Assembly: GCF_014647515.1 (NCBI RefSeq)
Contig: NZ_BMPI01000018.1
Location: forward strand, 38,704-102,703
Reading direction: 5' to 3'
Source of the DNA: Dactylosporangium sucinum
Lineage (GTDB): Bacteria > Actinomycetota > Actinomycetes > Mycobacteriales > Micromonosporaceae
Length of the DNA stretch: 64,000 bases
Both the position numbers and the translations under genes were made by a program. Shown here in pieces: positions 59,268 to 64,000 of the stretch; the stretch's first letter is position 1, and every line of letters starts with the position of its first letter. The notes below the pieces were generated by a model. It was not told the origin of the DNA, did not search any database, and saw only the letters and a list, made by a program, of their open reading frames with translations.

Positions 59268-60118
59268 ATGCGCGTGAGATACGTCCTGTCCGAAGTCCTG
59301 ACCGGGCTCTGGCGCAACGTCACCATGACCATCGCGATGATCATCACGATGACCGTGTCGCTGACGATGCTGGGCGCGAGCCTCCTGCTCTTCTTCCAGG
59401 TCGACAAGATGGAGAACTACTTCTACCAGCGGGTAGAGGTCTCGGTCTTCCTCAAGGTCGACGTGACCGACGAGCAGCGCAACAACCTCAAGTCTGCGAT
59501 CGAGTCGAGCCCGCTCGTCAAGACCGTCGAGTACGAGAGCAAGAAGCAGGCCTGGGAACGGTTCCAGACCCAGTTCAAGGACGCCCCCGACCTGGTCAGC
59601 GCGACCAAGGAGGAGTCCCTGCCGGAGTCCTTCCGGATCAAGCTCAAGGACCCGAACACGGTCGAGCAGTTCTCCGAGGAGATCCGCAGCCAGGACGGCA
59701 TCAGCGACATCGTCGACCAGAAGGAGCTGCTGACCCGGGTCTTCGACCTGCTCGGCGCCCTGCAGACGCTCGCGCTGACGGTCGCCATCGTCCAGGGCGC
59801 CGCGGCCCTGCTCCTGGTCGCCAACACGATCCAGGTGGCGGCCTACAGCAAGCGCCGCGAGGTGGCGGTCATGAAACTCGTCGGCGCCTCGAACTGGTTC
59901 ATCCAGCTCCCGTTCGTGCTCGAGGCCGTCTTCGCTTCGGCGTCCTGGTGGCAGCCAAGGTGTTCGTCATCGACGGCTCGCTGAAAGCATTGACCAACGT
60001 CCTGCTCCCGGTGGACTGGGGCAACATCCTGCTGATGCTCCCGATCCTGGCCGGCGCGGGCGGCCTGGTGAGCGCCGTCACGGCGTGGGTCACCCTCCGC
60101 TTCTACGTTCGCGTCTGA
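59268..60118 (+). pseudogene. ftsX: ftsX, frameshifted in the third membrane segment
   Basis: The first frame (59268-59984) encodes 238 residues: span 1 at about 19-44, the extracellular loop with KMENYFYQRVEVSVFLK, span 2, the cytoplasmic YSKRREVAVMKLVGASNWFI, then LPFVLEAVFA. It then turns into an unrelated short tail and stops. From 59936 the +2 frame continues with the missing FGVLVAAKVFVIDGSLKAL and the fourth span, ending at the TGA 60116-60118. By comparison with the usual FtsX about eight residues are absent at the joint, so a deletion of 3n+1 bases (perhaps 25) between short TTCG repeats (CTTCGCTTCGG) is likely. It could also be an assembly error. Confidence 0.88.
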
Positions 60119-60142
60119 CGCGCCGAGGGACACAGCCGCACC

Positions 60143-60174
60143 GAAGGGCGGGCCGGGCAACCGGCCCGCCCTTC
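60143..60174 (+). terminator. Terminator-like hairpin after ftsX
   Basis: A perfect 14-bp stem (60143-60156 with 60161-60174), loop GCAA, then GCGTTCTTG. It separates ftsEX from the peptidase gene, which therefore probably has its own promoter. Confidence 0.75.
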
Positions 60175-60296
60175 GCGTTCTTGCCCGCGCCTTCGCTTTC
60201 AGCGAGTTCCCAGGCTCGCCGTCCAACCGGCATTTCCCCAAAAAAGCGGACGTATCGCGTACGGTGACCCTCAAGTGGTACTGGAGGGTTGACGCA

Positions 60297-61571
60297 GTGG
60301 ACCGGATCCGGCTTCTCGCTGTCATCGGCGTTGCGATGGTGCTGCTCGGTGGAGGTACCGCCTCGGCCGACGCGAAGGACGACAAGAGCCGGGTCGACCG
60401 GCAGCTCCAGGAGACCGAGGCGACGCTCGAGGCTGCCACCGACCGGGCGAAGGCGGCCGCGGCCGAACGGCAGGCGGCCCAGGCGGCGCTGCCGGGCGCG
60501 GAGGCCGGCCTCGCCGACGCCAAGGGCCAGGTCATCGGGGCCGAGGCCGCCGTCCGGCAGGCACAGCGGGACGAGGACGCGGCGGGCGCGGTCGTCACGG
60601 AGGCGGACGGGGAGTACGCGGCGGCGCGGGAGCGGGTCGACCAGGAGCGGGCGGACGCGTCGGTGTTCGTCGCCGCGGTGTACAAGGGCAGCGGCTTCGT
60701 CATGGTCAACTCCGTGCTGGAGTCGGGCTCGCCGAGCGATCTGGCGCTGCGGATCGCGTACCTCGACAAGATCGGCGCCGAGAGCCGCCGGGCCGTCGAC
60801 GCGGTGACCGCCGCGCGCATGGCCGCCAAGCAGCGCGGCGCCGCCGCCGAGCTGGCCCGGCAGCGGCTCGAGGCGGCGACCGACGCGGCCCGCCGGCGGC
60901 TGGAGGAGTCGAGGGCGGCGCAGGCCGCGGCCGAGCGGGCCGCCGCCGACGTGCAGGCGCTGCTCGACCGCAGCGCGAAGGCCGAGGCGGCGGCGAACGC
61001 GGAGCGGGAGGCCGTGCTCGCGCGGTACCGCCAACTGAAGGTCGACAGTGACCGGATCGGCGCCGAGCTGCGCGCCGCCGCGGCGGCCGAGACGCGACCG
61101 AAGACGACGAAGAGCGGCCCCGCGGCGCCGCCGGCGAACACCGCGGTCGCGCCCAGGACCGGCGCCTTCTTCGTGATGCCGGTGCGCGGCTGGAAGTCGA
61201 GCAACTTCGGGATGCGCTTCGACCCGGTGTACAAGGTCTATCAACTGCACGCCGGGATCGACGTCGCCGCCGGGGGCGGGCAGCCGATCGTCGCCGCGGG
61301 GGACGGCCGGGTCGTGCGGGCCGGCTGGGCCGGCGGCAACGGCAACTACACGTGCATCCACCACGGCACGTACCAGGGCAAGGGCCTGGCCACGTGCTAC
61401 GGCCACCAGTCGGCCATCCTGGTCAAGGTCGGCCAGCAGGTGCACCGCGGGGAGCTCATCGGCCGGGTGGGCACCACGGGGGCGTCGACGGGTAACCACC
61501 TGCATTTCGAGGTACGGCTGAACGGGACGCCCGTGCAACCGCTCAACTGGCTGCCAGGCTGTCTCTGCTGA
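60297..61571 (+). CDS. Secreted M23 peptidase with coiled-coil domain (EnvC-like, likely FtsEX partner)
   Basis: A 424-residue protein. Signal peptide to about residue 25 (cut after ASA), long Ala/Glu/Arg coiled coil at about 28-265, a Pro/Ala linker, then an M23 (LytM) domain. Zinc ligands HAGID (HxxxD) and HLHFE (HxH) are both kept, so it should be an active endopeptidase and not a bare activator like EnvC. GGAGG lies ten bases before the GTG at 60297. Its position after ftsEX fits regulation by that complex, which is inference. Confidence 0.87.
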   Translation: MDRIRLLAVIGVAMVLLGGGTASADAKDDKSRVDRQLQETEATLEAATDRAKAAAAERQAAQAALPGAEAGLADAKGQVIGAEAAVRQAQRDEDAAGAVVTEADGEYAAARERVDQERADASVFVAAVYKGSGFVMVNSVLESGSPSDLALRIAYLDKIGAESRRAVDAVTAARMAAKQRGAAAELARQRLEAATDAARRRLEESRAAQAAAERAAADVQALLDRSAKAEAAANAEREAVLARYRQLKVDSDRIGAELRAAAAAETRPKTTKSGPAAPPANTAVAPRTGAFFVMPVRGWKSSNFGMRFDPVYKVYQLHAGIDVAAGGGQPIVAAGDGRVVRAGWAGGNGNYTCIHHGTYQGKGLATCYGHQSAILVKVGQQVHRGELIGRVGTTGASTGNHLHFEVRLNGTPVQPLNWLPGCLC

Positions 61572-61632
61572 ATCCGGGTTGCCGGGCGCGATACGCTTCT
61601 TTGCGTCCGTACGGGAACCTGTGGAGGGGTCG

Positions 61633-62112
61633 ATGCCGCGCGAAAAGGGACGCAAGGTCGTCGCGTCCAACCGGAAGGCGCGCCACGACTACGACATCCT
61701 CGACACGTTCGAGGCGGGCATCGCGCTCACCGGCACCGAGGTGAAGTCGCTGCGGGCCGGCCGGGCGTCGCTCGTCGACGCGTTCGGCCAGCTCTCCGAC
61801 GGCGAGGTCTTCCTGCACGCGATGCACATCCCGGAGTACACGATGGGGACCTGGACCAACCACCCACCCCGCCGCATCCGGAAGCTCCTGCTCAAGCGCC
61901 AGGAGATCGACCGCATCGCGGTGAAGGTGCGGGAGAGCGGCCTCACGCTCGTGCCCCTGTCGGTGTACTTCTCGGACGGCTGGGCCAAGGTCGAGCTCGG
62001 CCTGGCGCGCGGCAAGAAGGCCTACGACAAGCGCCAGACCCTCGCGAAACGTGACGCCGACCGCGAGATCGCTCGCGTCATGGGCCGCCGGAACAAGGGT
62101 CGCGATGAGTAA
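61633..62112 (+). CDS. smpB: SsrA-binding protein SmpB
   Basis: A 159-residue RNA-binding protein needed for trans-translation. The beta-barrel has ARHDYDILDTFEAGIALTGT and EVKSLRAGRASLVDAF, and the C-terminal basic tail ends with KKAYDKRQTLAKRDADREI. GTGGAGGGG precedes the ATG. The tmRNA gene lies 1.4 kb downstream on the same strand. Confidence 0.96.
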   Translation: MPREKGRKVVASNRKARHDYDILDTFEAGIALTGTEVKSLRAGRASLVDAFGQLSDGEVFLHAMHIPEYTMGTWTNHPPRRIRKLLLKRQEIDRIAVKVRESGLTLVPLSVYFSDGWAKVELGLARGKKAYDKRQTLAKRDADREIARVMGRRNKGRDE

Positions 62113-62181
62113 ATTGACCCGCGGGCATGAGTAATGCGTGGCCATCATGCGAGCGTTGGGTGAAGGCCATATAGTCCGTGC

Positions 62182-63462
62182 GTGACCGAGATTCGGGTCG
62201 ATGTCGACCTGGAACACCCGCCCGCGGCGGTCTGGCGCGCGCTCACCGAGGCCCGTCTCGTCACCGATTGGCTGCCGACATCCCGGTTCATGATCCGCGA
62301 GAACGGGACCTTCACGTTCCAGGCCGAGGGGCTGGAGGGCCTCGAGGACCCGGTCGAGGGTGAGGTCGTCACCATCGAGGCGCCCCACCGCCTGGTCATG
62401 CGGTGGGAGGCGCGCAACCTGCACACCGTCGTCGCGCTGGCGGTCGAGGAGCGCGGGCCGGGGAGCCGGCTGACGATGACGCAGAGCGGGTTCCTGGGCC
62501 CGCAGGGGACGCTGCGCCGGCGGGTGCTGCTCGGCACCTACACCGCGCTCTTCGAAGGGCCGCTGGTCGCGACGCTCGCGAAGGGCATGCCGGGCCAGCC
62601 GGGGGAGCCGGCGGGGCCGCCCCCCGCGCGCCGCAACGAGGGCGGCCCGTTCAGCCGTCTGCCGCGCCAGGCCGGCGGCGCCAGCCGTTCCGCGCCGGGA
62701 CTGAGCTCGGAGGTACGGTCAACGGCCGGCCCCCGCCCCACGACGTCGATGCCGGGCTTCGCCGCGGCGGCGCTGCGGGCGCGCGGCGTGGCCGCCGTGA
62801 CGGCTCCGTTGCCGCCGCCCCGTGGCCCATGGGCCCGGCTCGTCGGCCTCCGCGACTGGTCCGCCGACCGCCGCAGCCACGCGGTGGCCGCGGCCGCCGC
62901 GGCCCTGCTGCTCATCGCGATGACCGCCCTGCTCATCGGCAAGGCGACGACCCCGCACCCGGCGAGCCCACCGCGCGTGGGCGGCCCGACCGAGGGCCCG
63001 GCCCAGGCCACCGTGCCGGCCGCGTCGACGGCCCCGTCCATCCGGGCGACGGCGGAGCCGGTGGTGCCGGCGACGTCCCGCTCCACCCCGCCGTCGCCGG
63101 GCGCGACCTCCGCGGTCCCGGCCCCGACCACGCCGCCAGAGCTGACGGCGAGCTACCGCTCGGAGGACCTGCAGCTCACGTCGTACCGCGTGACGATCAC
63201 CATCGCCAACCCGGGCGCGACGCCGGCGAACGACTGGACGGTGGTCGTGACCCTGCCGATCCTGGACCTGACGGTACGCAACGTGCAGGGCGCGGTGATG
63301 ACCCGCGCGGACGTGCGCGCCACCTTCACCCCGACCGAGGCCACGCGCACGGTCCGCCCGGGCGGCTCGGTGACGGTGACGTTCGAGGTGGCGGGCCTGG
63401 GCGCCCGCAACGGACCGGTCAACTGCACCATCGACGGCCGCTCGTGCACCGCCGCCCAGTGA
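62182..63462 (+). CDS. SRPBCC/AHSA1-like domain – membrane span – CBM2-like domain fusion
   Basis: A 426-residue protein with three parts. Residues 1-138 form a START/AHSA1-like cytoplasmic domain (VDLEHPPAAVWRALTEARL). A basic/Pro-rich linker and a span at about 233-255 follow. After a Thr/Pro-rich extracellular linker, residues about 318-422 resemble a bacterial carbohydrate-binding module of family 2 (YRVTITIANPGATPANDWTV and two cysteines near the end). There is no enzyme motif. Such a fusion could link a cytoplasmic small-molecule or lipid domain to an external sugar or cell-wall ligand, but the combination is unusual and the function is unknown. Confidence 0.7.
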   Translation: MTEIRVDVDLEHPPAAVWRALTEARLVTDWLPTSRFMIRENGTFTFQAEGLEGLEDPVEGEVVTIEAPHRLVMRWEARNLHTVVALAVEERGPGSRLTMTQSGFLGPQGTLRRRVLLGTYTALFEGPLVATLAKGMPGQPGEPAGPPPARRNEGGPFSRLPRQAGGASRSAPGLSSEVRSTAGPRPTTSMPGFAAAALRARGVAAVTAPLPPPRGPWARLVGLRDWSADRRSHAVAAAAAALLLIAMTALLIGKATTPHPASPPRVGGPTEGPAQATVPAASTAPSIRATAEPVVPATSRSTPPSPGATSAVPAPTTPPELTASYRSEDLQLTSYRVTITIANPGATPANDWTVVVTLPILDLTVRNVQGAVMTRADVRATFTPTEATRTVRPGGSVTVTFEVAGLGARNGPVNCTIDGRSCTAAQ

Positions 63463-63508
63463 CGCGTTTGCGGCTCTTTACTTCCTGATCTTCTGGGCCC
63501 GGAGGGTG

Positions 63509-63514
63509 TAACAT
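63509..63514 (+). promoter_or_regulatory. Predicted ssrA -10 element
   Basis: TAACAT stands 42 bases before the mature tmRNA 5' end, in a spacer clearly less GC-rich than the gene before it. No good -35 accompanies it. The precursor would be cut by RNase P. Confidence 0.4.
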
Positions 63515-63556
63515 GGTGGGGCTGTGTGGTGCAGCACGCCACCACTTCCCGCGCGC

Positions 63557-63930
63557 GGGGGTGACTGGTTTCGACTTTGTGCGCAGCGTTAGGGGAAGCG
63601 AGCCGAGGAAGCCGACGTTGTCTCGTGAATCAGTCGTCGGAAAACAATAAGCGCCAACATGAAGCGCTCCGAGCTTACTCTCGCTGCCTAAGCAAGAGAT
63701 AAGCTCTGTCGGCCCGGGATCGCCTTCGGCCCGGTAGCCGGCATCAGCTAGAAGGCTGGCCAACCGAGTCTCGTCACGGGGCTCGCACGGCGAGATTAAT
63801 CGTGACTGGGCCCGTCATACCAACTCGCTCGCGTGATTGGTAGGGCCGAGTAGAGGCACAGCGAGCTGCGCTCGGAGAAGTCCTAACAAAGCGACGAAGG
63901 ACCCGGGTTCGATTCCCGGCACCTCCACCA
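63557..63930 (+). ncRNA. ssrA: Transfer-messenger RNA
   Basis: A one-piece tmRNA of 374 bases. The 5' GGGGGTG pairs with CACCTCC at the 3' end to form the acceptor stem, with the CCA encoded (63928-63930). GACTGGTTTCGAC and GGGTTCGATTCCC are the invariant D- and T-arm segments. The tag frame lies at 63653-63691. Works with SmpB, encoded just upstream, to rescue stalled ribosomes. Confidence 0.97.
63653..63691 (+). other. tmRNA proteolysis-tag reading frame
   Basis: In the frame ending at TAA (63689-63691) the sequence encodes ANMKRSELTLAA, which ends LAA as required by the ClpXP/ClpCP-type proteases. The resume codon would be GCC. The first residue of the added tag, taken from the tmRNA alanine, precedes it. 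Confidence 0.85.
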
Positions 63931-63933
63931 CAG

Positions 63934-63966
63934 GCGCCCCCTGCTCAGCGCGGGGGGCGCTTCGCT
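63934..63966 (+). terminator. ssrA terminator
   Basis: An 8-bp GC-only stem (63934-63941 with 63953-63960), loop of 11, followed by TTCGCTTTG. It starts three bases after the tmRNA CCA. Confidence 0.7.
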
Positions 63967-64000
63967 TTGTGGTTCCGGATTCCTCGCGCAGGCTTCGCCT

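Noticed and set aside
63931..64000. Integrated element at the 3' end of ssrA
   Set aside because: ssrA is a common integration site, but only 70 bases follow and they contain just a terminator. Nothing points to att sites.

Overview
This window comes from the chromosome of a very GC-rich actinomycete. Codon third positions are almost always G or C, GTG and TTG starts are common, and Tat and lipoprotein signals are frequent. The gene sets pmmA–Trm112–SIS–manA–ahcY, mtrA–mtrB–lpqB–comF–hpf–secA–Rv3235-like and prfB–ftsE–ftsX–peptidase–smpB–ssrA follow the order known from Mycobacterium and Streptomyces. The style of the genes and the dispersed palindromes suggest a filamentous Micromonosporaceae-type organism (Micromonospora, Actinoplanes or Dactylosporangium relatives). 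The genus cannot be settled from the sequence alone.

Layout. 1-9947: a polyamine uptake and catabolism island. It holds a spermidine/putrescine-type ABC transporter (ATPase cut by the window edge, two permeases), a saccharopine-dehydrogenase-like enzyme and agmatinase. On the opposite strand are a gamma-aminobutyraldehyde dehydrogenase and a GABA-type aminotransferase, followed by a second aldehyde dehydrogenase. A DUF559 nuclease-like gene bracketed by two oppositely oriented copies of an 80-bp palindromic element sits inside it. 9961-15991: two ZnT9-like CDF transporters around the phosphomannomutase, Trm112, SIS-isomerase and ManA genes of mannose-phosphate supply. 16016-18132: a second palindromic repeat, then ahcY behind a long structured leader that resembles a ydaO-type riboswitch.

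18139-27752: an iron-regulated efeUOB operon with two DtxR/IdeR-type boxes, then a five-gene dipeptide/oligopeptide ABC operon. 27782-35752: the RDD / SpoIIM / DUF58 / MoxR / DUF4350 / DUF4129 membrane cluster, the last five minus-strand genes being translationally coupled or nearly so. 35913-42425: mtrA–mtrB–lpqB, comF and the hibernation factor hpf, with two low-complexity tandem-repeat tracts. 42558-54489: a secreted glycerophosphodiesterase, two coupled GNAT proteins, secA, an Rv3235-like protein, a small HTH regulator, small unknowns, pruA and a helicase-associated/WYL protein. 54650-57176: a membrane Ser/Thr kinase and a PadR regulator. 57206-63966: prfB, ftsE, ftsX (frameshifted), an M23 peptidase, smpB, a START–membrane–CBM2-like fusion protein and the tmRNA gene.

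The best targets for follow-up are the palindrome-flanked nuclease gene, the structured ahcY leader, the disrupted ftsX between an intact ftsE and its likely partner hydrolase, the apparent frameshift at the 3' end of the RDD gene, and the START–TM–CBM2-like fusion beside smpB and ssrA.
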